Source: Lachnospiraceae bacterium M18-1
GTDB lineage: Bacteria; Bacillota; Clostridia; Lachnospirales; Lachnospiraceae
Assembly: GCA_000403295.2 (NCBI GenBank)
Contig: KE159610.1
Location: 985,254-1,037,959 of the forward strand
Length of the DNA stretch: 52,706 nucleotides
Direction: 5' to 3'
In this document: positions 1 to 8,870 of the stretch, in pieces
How positions within the stretch are numbered: the stretch's first letter is position 1
How the letters are laid out: each line of letters starts with the position of its first letter
Program-made: the position numbers and the translations under genes
The notes under the pieces: model-generated
Database searches by the model: none
What the model was told of the DNA's origin: nothing
The model's input: only the letters and a program-made list of their open reading frames with translations

Positions 1-3000
1 CCTTTCTCCGCTGATGTCGGAGAAGCGGAAGCTGTGCCGCCGGTTCCGGCCTGTACTGTTATGGTATATTTGGCAGGCGGCAAGGGTTTACTGGTAATTG
101 TCAGGGTTCCGTTCTCATAGACGATTCTGTCTTTGTAATTACCGCCCTCCGGGACTTCCGCTCCGCTGGCCGTGACCGTCACAGAGCCGGTTTTGGAGGT
201 ATCCGGGGCTTCGGCATAGGCTACGGTTGGCGGGGTTTTCAGGTTTTCACCTTGAACAAGGCCCGTGATGTTACAGTCTGCCGCAGAGAATACGGGGGCA
301 GTTTCCCCCACATAAATCGTTTTGCTTGGGGCGGTAACTCTGATTTCCGCCTGTTCAATCACAACGGGAATCGTTGTGCTGCCAATGTATTTGCCGCCGT
401 CCACAGCGACCACAAGCGAGTAGTCCCCTGCGTTGACGGGGGCTGTGACGCTGCTCCATGTGTAGGAAACCAGCGCGTCGGTGACAACTGTGCCGTCCAG
501 CTTTTTGACAACCGGGGTGCCGGTATAGTTGACCGGCTGGCCGTTATACACCCGCCCGGTCACGCTGATACCGCTGATCTCTACGGGGATTTTGTCGGTG
601 ACGGTCACGGTGGCTGTCTTGGTGGCAGCGGTGTATTTGCCGTTTACAGCGTCGGTGCTGGCGGTGACGGTGATAACCGTGTCCTTTTTTGTCCCCGCCG
701 GGATGGAGAATTTGCCGTTTGTAATCGTCTGCGGGGTTCCGCTCCCGATCTGATAGGTCAGCGTGATATTCTCAGGGATGCCCTCCTTAAAGGTCGCGTC
801 GTGAGGGTTCTCCACCGTACAGGTCACAATGACATCTTCCCCCGCAACCTGATAGGCGGGAACGGTCAGGGTGATCTTCGGCGCGGCGGGGTTCACGGTG
901 ACGCTGGTATCAACATTCGCCGGGGTATTGTAATTTGCGATGTCGCTGGGGGCAAAGGCCACAGGGAAAGTCCCGGTTGCCGTAGGCCGCGTGTCTCCGT
1001 TGGCCCAGCTCCAGGTTCCGGCAGTGGCGGCATTCCCGTGGGGATTCTTCGCCTCGCCGCCCGTCAGGGCGCTGTCGAACAGCTTCTGTCCGTACTCAAT
1101 GGCTGATGCCGCAGGCGCGGTCAGGGAGGGCGTGGCCTTGGCAACGATCACGGACACATTCACTGTCGCAGTGTCATAGTTCGCATCATCCGGTGTGAAG
1201 GTCACGGAGTATTCCGCCGTCCCGGCGTTGGGCTTGGTGTCAGGAGCTGTCCAGGTAAAACGCCCCTCAGTATTGCCCGTGCCGCCCGTCAGCTTGCTGT
1301 CGCTCAACGCCTGCCCGTAGGTAATTCCGGAGGCGGCGGGGGCCTGGGTGATTGTGCTGCTGACCCTGGTAATGGTTCCAGTGGCGTTCACTGTGCCATT
1401 GGAGAGCTGATAATTTTTTGCTGTGGCACTCTCTTTGAGGGCCACAGTGACGGTGACGGACTTGTTCTCTCCAGCATCCGCGCTCCCAAATGTGCCGGTG
1501 GCGGTGTAGTCCGTACCGAGGGCCAGCGTTTCGCCGTTCACCAGCCCGGTAAAGGTCACGGTCTCCACGGTAGCCGAGTCGGTTTTATCGTAGGTCTTGG
1601 GGGTAATGTCCGCACCGGTGGCGGTCAGGGTGGCCTTGCTGATGGTTACATTCAGTGTGGCTGATGCCGCCTCCATGCTGTCGGTTTCCTTAATGCTGGC
1701 GGTGAGGGTGTAGGTTCCTGCGTCTTTCGGTGTGGCGCTCCATGTAAAGGTCACATCATCATAAGACGCGCCGGTGATGGTCAACTGCTCCGCCGTGGGC
1801 TTGGCAACCGTCTGACCGTCATAGACCTTGCTGGGGTTATAGCCGCTGACAAAGGCGATTGTGGGCTTGGACTTTTGAATGGTCAGAGTTCCCGTCTGAT
1901 AGTTGATCTTGTAATTATCAGTCACATTCTTGCCGCTGGCATTTTGGATTTGAGCGCCGGAGGGCGTGATGTCCGTGCCAGAGGCGGCGAGGGTGACGCT
2001 TTGCAGCGTATCGCCAGTGCAAAGGGTGGTATGCGTTACCTGATCTGTCCCCTGGGTGATGCTCTCGTTGTAAGTAATGGTCTGGTCCTTGGCCGTGATG
2101 GTCAGCGCAGCCTTTCCGATAGAGAAGATCTTTTTCACTTCCCCGGTAAAATTGTCGCTGGAAATAGTCACAGTAGCTGTTCCGGCGTTGATGTTGTCGG
2201 CGTAGATCACCGTATAATTCCCTGCCGCCAGTGTTTGCCCGTCCACGGTGACAGTGATGCCGGGTTCCTGGGCTGTGCCGGTGTAAGTCAAATCCTCCGC
2301 GCCGTTCAGCGTAACCGCCAGCTTCGCCCCGCAGGAGCAGGCTCCGTTGGTGAACGTACAATTCTCGCTATCCTTTTCGTGGCCGCAGAAGGTGCAGACC
2401 TGACTGTGAGCGGTGGTTCCTTCTTCGTGGGCATATTTATAGGAGTGTTCGCACTCCCGCACCGTGAAGGGACCGCCTTTCAGCAGCCGCACGGCCAAAT
2501 CGTTGTCGCTGAGCCTGTTTCCATCCGGGCCGTAGACAAAGTAGCCCTCCGCAATCATCGTGTTCACATACACGCTGGCATTGGCACTGGAATATCCCCG
2601 AAAAACTGTGTCGCCAGAATTTGTATTGGAAAATGTGCCGCCGCTGATTTCTATTTGGGAGGTTGCCCAGGTTAATTCTACTGCGGCCCGCTCACCGCTG
2701 AAACTGCCGCCATTGATATAGATCTGCGATCCAGTTCCAGTTACAGATACGCTTGTCAAGGAGGCTGTGACTGTGCCGCCGTTAATCTGAGCTGTGCCGC
2801 TATCATATACGGCTATTCCGTTTTCTCCGTCAGCTTGAACCGTACCGCTGTTCAGCGTAAACGCGCCTCCAGCGACCGAAATTCCCCGGTTGCTGCTTGT
2901 AAGGACCACGCCATCCGCCATCTCCAGAATGATATTCTTGCCAGTCCTTACTTCTAAGTTTTTGGAAATGTTCGCGCTGAGCATCAGCCGGACCGTGGCG

Positions 3001-5870
3001 GGTTTATCCGCGCTGGAGTTGGTGGCAGCGTAAGCCCACGCATCGGTCAGCTCTGTAAACGCCTTGTCCTCCGCGCCCTCAATACTGACAATGGCGACCT
3101 CTCCCGCCGAAAAGCCGCAGACCGTACAACGCTGATTCTCATCCCAGGTGTGCGCTTCGCTCTGCTTATACCGGCAGACGGAGCAGGTGTGGCTGTGGTT
3201 CTCCGCCCCATCAGCCTTCCAAGCGCCGTAAGTGTGCGCCGTCCGGTCCATTTCCCATTTGCAAAGCCAGCAGAGATGGTAGTGTCCATTATCGTCTTGA
3301 CGCCAGGATGACTCCGGGGAGTGCGTACCGACTTCTTTATGACCGCAGGCCGTACAGCTGTGGATATGACTGTTTGTGTCCCCCGGCTGGTAAGGACCAT
3401 AGGTATGGCTCTCGCTTTTCGCATAGCCGCAGTTGTCCAGGCAGCTCTGCGTATGGACATCCCCGGCGTCCACCCATTCGCTCCCGTATCTGTGAAGAAC
3501 GCGCATAGCCTTTTCGCCGCAGATCGAACAGTTGATGTAATGATAGTCTTCGTCACACTGCTGATACCCCGATATTTTGTGATTGCCCATTGCCGTGGCT
3601 CCGCAGTCCGGGCATTGGCCTGTGTGGATATTGGTCATAGGCGTCCACTTCCAGTTGTGGGGCGCGGTCTCCGCTTTGCCGCAGTCCGTGCAGGTTTTGG
3701 TGTGGGTATCGCCGTTGTCCGTCCATTTGAAGCTGTGCGCCCTCGTCTCTGTCTGGCCGCAGACCTCGCAGGTCCCGGTGTGCGTCTCATCGCCATTGTC
3801 CTGCCAGTGGAAGCTGTGCGCACCGCGTTCCTCCGCGCCGCAGACTGTGCAGGAACGGATGTGGCTGCCGTTTTCGTCGCTCCAATCGCCGTAGGTATGG
3901 GCCACGGGTTCCTGTACCCAACCGCACTCGCAGGAAAACTGATGCTTCCCGTTCCCCAGGTCCTTGAACTCCGTAAAGCTGTGGGGCGCTGCAGAAGAAA
4001 GCTGCTTATTACAGCCCCGGCAGATACTCTGGTGTTCCGTATCGTTCTGTTCCCATCTTGCGGAGGAATGATCGCACACGCCAATCGTGACTGAATCAGT
4101 CAGAGTGGATGTTTCCGGGTAATCAATCAGACTGCCGCTTTCGTTGTAATAAGCGCAGCCCGCTCCCAGAAGTGACGAGACGTTGATTCGATTATATGAG
4201 GAGTCCAAAACTTTAATAGCATATTCTCCGCCGGAGATGTTACCACCGCTGAGAGCGACACTGCTTAGACCGGACTCACCCATACACCATACCCCTACGC
4301 CGTACTCAGAGCCATACACCGTACCGCCGGTCATCGTCAGTTTGGAGTTGCCATACACATAAATGCCATTTCCAGCAGATGTGGAAACATTCCCTCCGCT
4401 GATGTTGGCAGAGCCTCCGCTGGTTATACCGATGCCCTCCGCGCTCCCGTTAACCGTTCCTCCAGTAACCGTCAAGGAGCCGCCATCCACTTCAATACCA
4501 GCTCGACCTATTACCGCTCCGCCGCTGATGACGGCGGTCGTACCAGGCCTTACAAGCAAGGTGCATGTTCCGGCATCTGAAGACGTATTTGTAATTGTGC
4601 CGTCTGTCAGGGTAAATTTACCTTTTACCCCAATAGTGGTTAAGCCAGAGGCTGTCCCCGCATTTGAGGTTATGGTATAACTGCCGCCCCGCAGCTCAAT
4701 ATCGCTGCCAGCGTTTACCGTAAGGGCACTGTACCCCATGGCGCTATATACATCCACATCTTTATGCAGGGTGAGGACGGCCTGCCCGCCGCTGTTGGCT
4801 GCGTCCCAGGCTTCCTTGAAGGTTGCGTAGGTTGTCGTTACTCCGTTGATCTCCACCGTGGCCGCGCCATCCGCCGCCAGCATGGGTGCGTTGGCCCCAT
4901 CCAGTACCCCTTGCAGCGCGTAGCAGCGGGAAAGGTCGATCTGCTCCTGTTCGTCCTCTGTCAGCACTGAAAACAAAGCGAGGATTTCGTCAAGCTGCGC
5001 CCGCACCTCGTCCGCATTATCCTCCGTCACTTTACCCGGCAAGGCGGCAATCAGTTCCTCAACAGGGCAGACGCGGCACTCATAGGTACACGGGCTGCCC
5101 TCGCTGTCCTCTGACGCGGGCTGGTAGCCGCAGGCATCATCATGTTCCCGATGGTGCTTGCAGATGCTGGTATCTTCCGGCTGTGCCATATCTTCTTCCA
5201 CAACTTTCCCCTTACAGTCTGACAGGTCGGCATCTTCTGCGCCGCAGACCGGGCAGTCAGGATTGATCTGACCCTCTGTACAGAGGGTCAAACAAGAGCA
5301 ATGCTCTTGTTTGACGATTCCTGTTTCCGGTTCCTCGTCGGCTTCGCCGCTGTCCTGCGGATTGCAGATTTCACACACATAGGTGCATGGTGTTCCCGGT
5401 GTACTTTCGGTGTAGCCGCACTCGCTATCACGGTCCAGGCCACCCTCTCTGTCGGCTTCGCCGCCATTCACCTTGTGCTCATGCCGGCAGTCCAATTTTT
5501 CCGTAATACAGCCGCTTTCCCCATCGCAGATATGGGGGCAGTTTTCCGGCTCCCGTTTCTCTGCGTTTGCCGGGGTAGCCTCGTTGTCCGATACGCCGTC
5601 CTCTGTTTCCGACCGGTAACACTCCGGCGTATGCTCGTGGACGCACTCGGTCACTTCGGTGTAGCAGTCCTCTGTGTGTTCGTGGCCGCATGGCGTTCCC
5701 GGCGTTTCTTCCGTATAGCCGCAATCGTCCGTATGCGCGGCGTGGTGTTCGCACAGTCCGGTTTCCGGCTGTCCTCTGTCTGCCACCGCATGAACCGGAG
5801 TTCCTGACATGGTGACAATCATCACCGCAGACAGCAGGAACGCCAACGGCCTCCTTAACTTGTTTCTCAT
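1..5870 (-). CDS. Giant secreted Cys/His-repeat and MBG/YDG-repeat surface protein (3' end outside window)
   Basis: One minus-strand frame stays open from an ATG at 5870 (AGGAGG seven bases upstream) to the left edge: at least 1,956 residues, C-terminus not seen. Residues 1-28 form a signal peptide (MRNKLRR, hydrophobic core, PVHA). Residues about 30-330 are Cys/His/Glu-rich with CPVCGAED-like knots. Residues about 375-560 and 955-1080 carry Gly-Gly repeats (ISGG, MTGGT) typical of right-handed beta-helices. Between these, residues about 600-930 hold roughly a dozen units of about 30 residues of the form H-x-x-x-C-x-x-C-G, possible metal-binding knuckles. From about 1180 on come MBG- and YDG-type beta-sandwich repeats (KTYDKTDSATV, LTGGTGN). 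Proteins of this style are cell-surface or secreted proteins of gut clostridia; adhesion is inferred. It lies 104 bp downstream of the receiver-like gene on the same strand, so the two may be co-transcribed. An anchor signal would lie beyond the window. Confidence 0.85.
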   Translation of the reverse strand, partial: MRNKLRRPLAFLLSAVMIVTMSGTPVHAVADRGQPETGLCEHHAAHTDDCGYTEETPGTPCGHEHTEDCYTEVTECVHEHTPECYRSETEDGVSDNEATPANAEKREPENCPHICDGESGCITEKLDCRHEHKVNGGEADREGGLDRDSECGYTESTPGTPCTYVCEICNPQDSGEADEEPETGIVKQEHCSCLTLCTEGQINPDCPVCGAEDADLSDCKGKVVEEDMAQPEDTSICKHHREHDDACGYQPASEDSEGSPCTYECRVCPVEELIAALPGKVTEDNADEVRAQLDEILALFSVLTEDEQEQIDLSRCYALQGVLDGANAPMLAADGAATVEINGVTTTYATFKEAWDAANSGGQAVLTLHKDVDVYSAMGYSALTVNAGSDIELRGGSYTITSNAGTASGLTTIGVKGKFTLTDGTITNTSSDAGTCTLLVRPGTTAVISGGAVIGRAGIEVDGGSLTVTGGTVNGSAEGIGITSGGSANISGGNVSTSAGNGIYVYGNSKLTMTGGTVYGSEYGVGVWCMGESGLSSVALSGGNISGGEYAIKVLDSSYNRINVSSLLGAGCAYYNESGSLIDYPETSTLTDSVTIGVCDHSSARWEQNDTEHQSICRGCNKQLSSAAPHSFTEFKDLGNGKHQFSCECGWVQEPVAHTYGDWSDENGSHIRSCTVCGAEERGAHSFHWQDNGDETHTGTCEVCGQTETRAHSFKWTDNGDTHTKTCTDCGKAETAPHNWKWTPMTNIHTGQCPDCGATAMGNHKISGYQQCDEDYHYINCSICGEKAMRVLHRYGSEWVDAGDVHTQSCLDNCGYAKSESHTYGPYQPGDTNSHIHSCTACGHKEVGTHSPESSWRQDDNGHYHLCWLCKWEMDRTAHTYGAWKADGAENHSHTCSVCRYKQSEAHTWDENQRCTVCGFSAGEVAIVSIEGAEDKAFTELTDAWAYAATNSSADKPATVRLMLSANISKNLEVRTGKNIILEMADGVVLTSSNRGISVAGGAFTLNSGTVQADGENGIAVYDSGTAQINGGTVTASLTSVSVTGTGSQIYINGGSFSGERAAVELTWATSQIEISGGTFSNTNSGDTVFRGYSSANASVYVNTMIAEGYFVYGPDGNRLSDNDLAVRLLKGGPFTVRECEHSYKYAHEEGTTAHSQVCTFCGHEKDSENCTFTNGACSCGAKLAVTLNGAEDLTYTGTAQEPGITVTVDGQTLAAGNYTVIYADNINAGTATVTISSDNFTGEVKKIFSIGKAALTITAKDQTITYNESITQGTDQVTHTTLCTGDTLQSVTLAASGTDITPSGAQIQNASGKNVTDNYKINYQTGTLTIQKSKPTIAFVSGYNPSKVYDGQTVAKPTAEQLTITGASYDDVTFTWSATPKDAGTYTLTASIKETDSMEAASATLNVTISKATLTATGADITPKTYDKTDSATVETVTFTGLVNGETLALGTDYTATGTFGSADAGENKSVTVTVALKESATAKNYQLSNGTVNATGTITRVSSTITQAPAASGITYGQALSDSKLTGGTGNTEGRFTWTAPDTKPNAGTAEYSVTFTPDDANYDTATVNVSVIVAKATPSLTAPAASAIEYGQKLFDSALTGGEAKNPHGNAATAGTWSWANGDTRPTATGTFPVAFAPSDIANYNTPANVDTSVTVNPAAPKITLTVPAYQVAGEDVIVTCTVENPHDATFKEGIPENITLTYQIGSGTPQTITNGKFSIPAGTKKDTVITVTASTDAVNGKYTAATKTATVTVTDKIPVEISGISVTGRVYNGQPVNYTGTPVVKKLDGTVVTDALVSYTWSSVTAPVNAGDYSLVVAVDGGKYIGSTTIPVVIEQAEIRVTAPSKTIYVGETAPVFSAADCNITGLVQGENLKTPPTVAYAEAPDTSKTGSVTVTASGAEVPEGGNYKDRIVYENGTLTITSKPLPPAKYTITVQAGTGGTASASPTSAEK

Positions 5871-5974
5871 AAAATGCCCTCCTGATATTTTGAAAAATGT
5901 ATGGTTCCCAATTCCCTGTGTTTGGATGAATCCCGCGCCCTGGGCAGGCGCTTTTGGGTTTTGGGACGGGCGGC

Positions 5975-6373
5975 TCACAAAGCGTTTGTGTTTTGTGTCA
6001 TAAGCTGCCCTCTGCGGCGCAGAAGCTGCCCAAAGGCTTTCTGCAAGGCGGGCAGGGCAACCGGCTTTCGCCCAAACCAGTCCGCGTTGTAGCGGTAGGC
6101 GCGCAGGGCGAAGTCCAGGTCAGAAAACCAGAAAATCCGCGCCTTTGGCCGTTCCTCCCGCAGCAGTTCCACCACCTCCAGGCTGAACGTGCCGTCCTGC
6201 GCCACCACAAACAGGTCAAAATCTGGCCCGTCCCGCACCATGCTGCAAAAATCCTCCTGTCTGGCATAGGGGACGATTTCCGCAAAATGCAGGTATTCCC
6301 TGGCGCACCGGTCAAGCTGCCCTGACAGTGCTTTCAGTTCTCCGGGGTTTTCATTATAAAGTGCAATCCTCAA
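5975..6373 (-). CDS. Small receiver-like (pseudo-receiver) protein
   Basis: A 132-residue protein starting at a TTG (6373) seven bases after a perfect AGGAGG; the ATG further upstream in the same frame has no ribosome site. It opens with RIALYNENPGELKAL, the beta1-alpha1 pattern of response-regulator receiver domains, and continues with FDLFVVAQDG, PKARIFWFSDLDFALRAYRYNADWF and a final helix, matching a receiver fold with no output domain. The usual phospho-acceptor Asp at the end of beta3 is not in place (FVVAQDG instead of FLDI), so phosphorylation is doubtful. It is divergent from the LytTR/GHKL pair and precedes the giant surface protein gene. It may be a degenerate partner or a decoy of the LytTR system; the role is inferred. 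Confidence 0.6.
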   Translation of the reverse strand: MRIALYNENPGELKALSGQLDRCAREYLHFAEIVPYARQEDFCSMVRDGPDFDLFVVAQDGTFSLEVVELLREERPKARIFWFSDLDFALRAYRYNADWFGRKPVALPALQKAFGQLLRRRGQLMTQNTNAL

Positions 6374-6490
6374 TCCGGCTCCTCCTTTCCGCAGTATATA
6401 AAAATGAAAAAATGGCATCAAAAAAACCGACCCTTTTAAGGAATCGGTTATATATTTAGCATAGCGTTTTTCCCGTTCTTGTCAATAGGC

Positions 6491-6553
6491 TCTGCATGAG
6501 ATGTCAAAAATCTGCATGAGATGTAGGTCAGGACGCTGAAAATATGGTATAAT
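6491..6553 (+). promoter_or_regulatory. LytTR-gene promoter with two upstream direct repeats
   Basis: Two identical 14-mers, TCTGCATGAGATGT, lie at 6491-6504 and 6511-6524, 20 bp start to start (about two helical turns). They are followed directly by a poor -35 (AGGTCA, 6525-6530), a 17-bp spacer and an extended -10 (TGG-TATAAT, hexamer 6548-6553). Repeats next to a weak -35 are the usual layout of activator sites. The gene downstream encodes a LytTR regulator, a family that binds paired direct repeats, so self-activation is the simplest reading, although the 14-mer does not match the common LytTR consensus. Confidence 0.65.
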
Positions 6554-6593
6554 GGGTCTTGACAAACGAAGTCTTTTGTGTTAGGAGGCGAAA

Positions 6594-7328
6594 ATGATGC
6601 GAATTGCCATTGCAGACGACCTTTCCGCAGACGCTGGGAAACTGCGGGAATTTATCTGCCGCTGGGCGCGGGAGCAGGGGATTGTCCTGGTTCCGGCCCC
6701 GGCAGTTTTTGAAAGCGGCGAAGCCCTGCTTGCAGGCTTTGCCCCGGATACCTTTGATGTGATTTTTCTGGATATTTATATGTCCGGCATGACCGGCATG
6801 GAAGCGGCGAAAAAAATCCGGGAGCAGGACGATGCCTGCCAGCTAATCTTTACGACAACCACCAAGGAATTTGCTGTGGACAGCTATGATGTGGCGGCGG
6901 CATTTTACCTGGTCAAGCCCTATTCCTATGAAAAGCTGGCACAGGCCCTGACCCGGTGCGGGGCAAAGCTTCTGGAACAGAACCAGTGTGTGATGGTTCC
7001 GGGCGCGGCAGGACAGCAGCCGCTCCTGCTTCACCAGATTACCCATACGGAATACTGCGGACGCTGTGTGGAAGTCCATATCACCAGCGGGGAAAAGATA
7101 ACCGTCCCCATGCGGCAGGCGGATTTTGCGGCTTTGCTGCTGGACTATCCCTATTTCTGTGACTGTACGCGGGGCGTCCTGGTCAATTTCGAGCAGGTGG
7201 AGGAGCTGCTGGCTGACCGTTTTCTTTTGAAAAACGGGACAGCGGTTCCAATCAGCCGGTTAAAATACCGAGAGGTGCGGGAACAGTTTCTCGCTTTTAC
7301 TTATGCCCGGATGAGAGGAGGGCATTAG
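6594..7328 (+). CDS. LytTR-family response regulator
   Basis: A 244-residue response regulator. Residues 1-120 are a receiver domain: acidic pocket ADD at 8-9, phospho-acceptor Asp60 in DVIFLDIYMSG, and the conserved Lys in YLVKPYSYEKL at about 108. Residues about 135-240 are a LytTR DNA-binding domain (GRCVEVHITSGEKITVPMRQ, then FCDCTRGVLVNFEQVEELL). The start is fixed by GGAGG six to eight bases upstream. It is followed two bases later by the GHKL kinase gene, the standard AgrA/AgrC-like pairing. No AgrD-like peptide gene was seen beside it. The paired repeats at 6491-6524 are its likely target, and the divergent receiver/surface-protein genes are likely under its control (inference). Confidence 0.9.
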   Translation: MMRIAIADDLSADAGKLREFICRWAREQGIVLVPAPAVFESGEALLAGFAPDTFDVIFLDIYMSGMTGMEAAKKIREQDDACQLIFTTTTKEFAVDSYDVAAAFYLVKPYSYEKLAQALTRCGAKLLEQNQCVMVPGAAGQQPLLLHQITHTEYCGRCVEVHITSGEKITVPMRQADFAALLLDYPYFCDCTRGVLVNFEQVEELLADRFLLKNGTAVPISRLKYREVREQFLAFTYARMRGGH

Positions 7329-7330
7329 AG

Positions 7331-8656
7331 ATGGGAAATGATACCGTTCTCCGCCCTATGCTGGAGCTTTCGGTTATAATCCCCGGCGCTGTTTTGTGTT
7401 ATCTGCCCATGAAAGGACACCTGAATGGAAAGGGCAGACGGATCGCTTTGTGGGGAATCCCCGCTCTGTTGCTGTGGGCTGTTGCGGGCGGCGCTGCCTG
7501 TTACAGATTCCGGTGGGATACGAACCTCTGGCTGGTTCCCTCGCTGGCGCTGTCTGCCCTGTTTTACTGCCGGACAATCACGCTGTCTTACTGGAAAACC
7601 GTCAGCGTATTTCTGGCGGTCTGCGGGACGTTTTCCACTTTGAGAAATCTGGCAGTCCTGGCGGACGCCCTGCTTTCGCCCAAAAGCGGCCCTGTGGTTT
7701 TTTCTCTGGGCGGGGCAGCGGCCTATGCCCTGTTTTGCTGGACGCTGCTGGGGCTTATGTGGTATCCGGCCACCCATGCCGCAAGATGGCTTCTGGATGA
7801 AATTGAAATGCCGGGGACATGGTATGTATTCTGGATTCTTCCGGTGGTGTTCCTGAGCCTGAACATTGCCATGCGGCCCCAGGAATATTCCACTCTTTAC
7901 ACAAACCGGGTTATGATGTTTTATCCGGTTCTGATGCTGGTGCTTCTGGCGCTGCTGCTGTTTTGTTACGCGCTGTTTTACTGGATGGCAAGGGGGCTGA
8001 CAAAGAATATGCGTCTGACGCAGGAGAACCGTTTTTTGCAGATGCAGGCCGCCCAGTACCGCATCCTGCAAAAGAGCATTGAGGACACCCGGCGCGCCCG
8101 CCATGATCTGCGCCAGCATTTCAAGGCATTGCAGGGCTGTGTGGAGAGCGGTGATATAGACAGGGTTGCGGAGTATGTGAAAGCCTATGAGGAAAGCCTG
8201 CCGCCGGATGCAGTCCGCCGGTTCTGCAAAAATTATGCGGTGGATGCCGTACTGCATTACTATGGGGAGCAGGCGGTGAGGCAGCAGACCGATATGGAGG
8301 TTTCTGTCCAGATGGAGGAAGAAACCATCATCCCACAGCCGGAGTTCTGCGCCCTTTTGGGGAACCTGCTGGAAAACGCCATTGATGCCTGCGCCGGTTC
8401 CAAAGCGCCCCGCATCATTCGCCTGCATATCCGCCAGCAGGGAAAGCAGGCCCTTTATCTGACGCTGGACAATACCAGCGACCAGCCGCCAAAGTCCGAT
8501 GACGGGCGGTTCCTTTCCTCCAGTCACGATGGCTTTGGCGTTGGGACGGAATCGGTACGGGTGACTGTGGAGCGTTACAGCGGCGATACCCGCTTTGAAT
8601 GGAAAGACGGGATGTTTTATGTTTCGGTCATGTTATCTGCTCAAAACAAGCCTTGA
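7331..8656 (+). CDS. GHKL-type sensor histidine kinase (AgrC/VirS-like)
   Basis: A 441-residue membrane sensor kinase. Residues 1-220 contain about six hydrophobic segments. They are followed by a linker helix (QENRFLQMQAAQYRILQKS) and a dimerisation motif RHDLRQHF, with the likely phosphorylated His at 258. The C-terminal ATPase shows an N box (NLLENAID, Asn349) and a glycine box (GFGVGTESV). This arrangement is that of the quorum- or peptide-sensing kinases that partner LytTR regulators. The gene begins two bases after the regulator stop, with GAGGAGGG overlapping the previous gene end, so the pair is co-translated. The ligand is unknown. Confidence 0.9.
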   Translation: MGNDTVLRPMLELSVIIPGAVLCYLPMKGHLNGKGRRIALWGIPALLLWAVAGGAACYRFRWDTNLWLVPSLALSALFYCRTITLSYWKTVSVFLAVCGTFSTLRNLAVLADALLSPKSGPVVFSLGGAAAYALFCWTLLGLMWYPATHAARWLLDEIEMPGTWYVFWILPVVFLSLNIAMRPQEYSTLYTNRVMMFYPVLMLVLLALLLFCYALFYWMARGLTKNMRLTQENRFLQMQAAQYRILQKSIEDTRRARHDLRQHFKALQGCVESGDIDRVAEYVKAYEESLPPDAVRRFCKNYAVDAVLHYYGEQAVRQQTDMEVSVQMEEETIIPQPEFCALLGNLLENAIDACAGSKAPRIIRLHIRQQGKQALYLTLDNTSDQPPKSDDGRFLSSSHDGFGVGTESVRVTVERYSGDTRFEWKDGMFYVSVMLSAQNKP

Positions 8657-8659
8657 CAG

Positions 8660-8760
8660 ACACCCCAAGCCTCCAAAGTGCGTGGGTTGTCCCAGAGTGC
8701 GGGACAACGTGGCAAGCAATGCCCCAGGATAGCCATCCGGCTCCTGGCGCTGCTTGTTGG
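8660..8760. other. Candidate transfer origin (hairpin region next to relaxase)
   Basis: Between the kinase gene and the relaxase lies about 210 bp of non-coding DNA rich in hairpins. A perfect 8-bp inverted repeat GTTGTCCC/GGGACAAC (8686-8693, 8701-8708) has AGTGCG in its loop, and a second AGTGCG lies just upstream at 8677-8682. Relaxase nick regions are often a GTGCG-type sequence beside an inverted repeat. The position next to the relaxase 3' end is atypical but not excluded. No nick site can be proven from sequence alone. Confidence 0.35.
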
Positions 8761-8807
8761 GGATTCCCCAAGCCCCTTTTGAACACAGAATTTCATTCTG
8801 TGGCTGC

Positions 8808-8828
8808 GCGTTCCTGCGGAACGCTTTT
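8808..8828 (+). terminator. Rho-independent terminator after the GHKL kinase
   Basis: A 7-bp stem GCGTTCC/GGAACGC with a 3-nt loop followed by TTTT lies 150 bp after the kinase stop on the same strand. The short T run makes it moderate in strength. A second hairpin (ACAGAA/TTCTGT) lies just before it. Confidence 0.5.
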
Positions 8829-8870
8829 CACCTGCCTGCGGCGGTGAGAAAATACGAAAAAACGGGCGCG

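Noticed and set aside
252..4094. Several plus-strand ORFs of up to 266 residues within 252-4094
   Set aside because: They are antisense shadows of the giant minus-strand gene, with low-complexity Gly/Val/Arg translations and no ribosome sites.
7325..8527. A 400-residue minus-strand ORF opposite the GHKL kinase
   Set aside because: The kinase has all its motifs in the other strand; the antisense translation shows no domain and results from codon bias.
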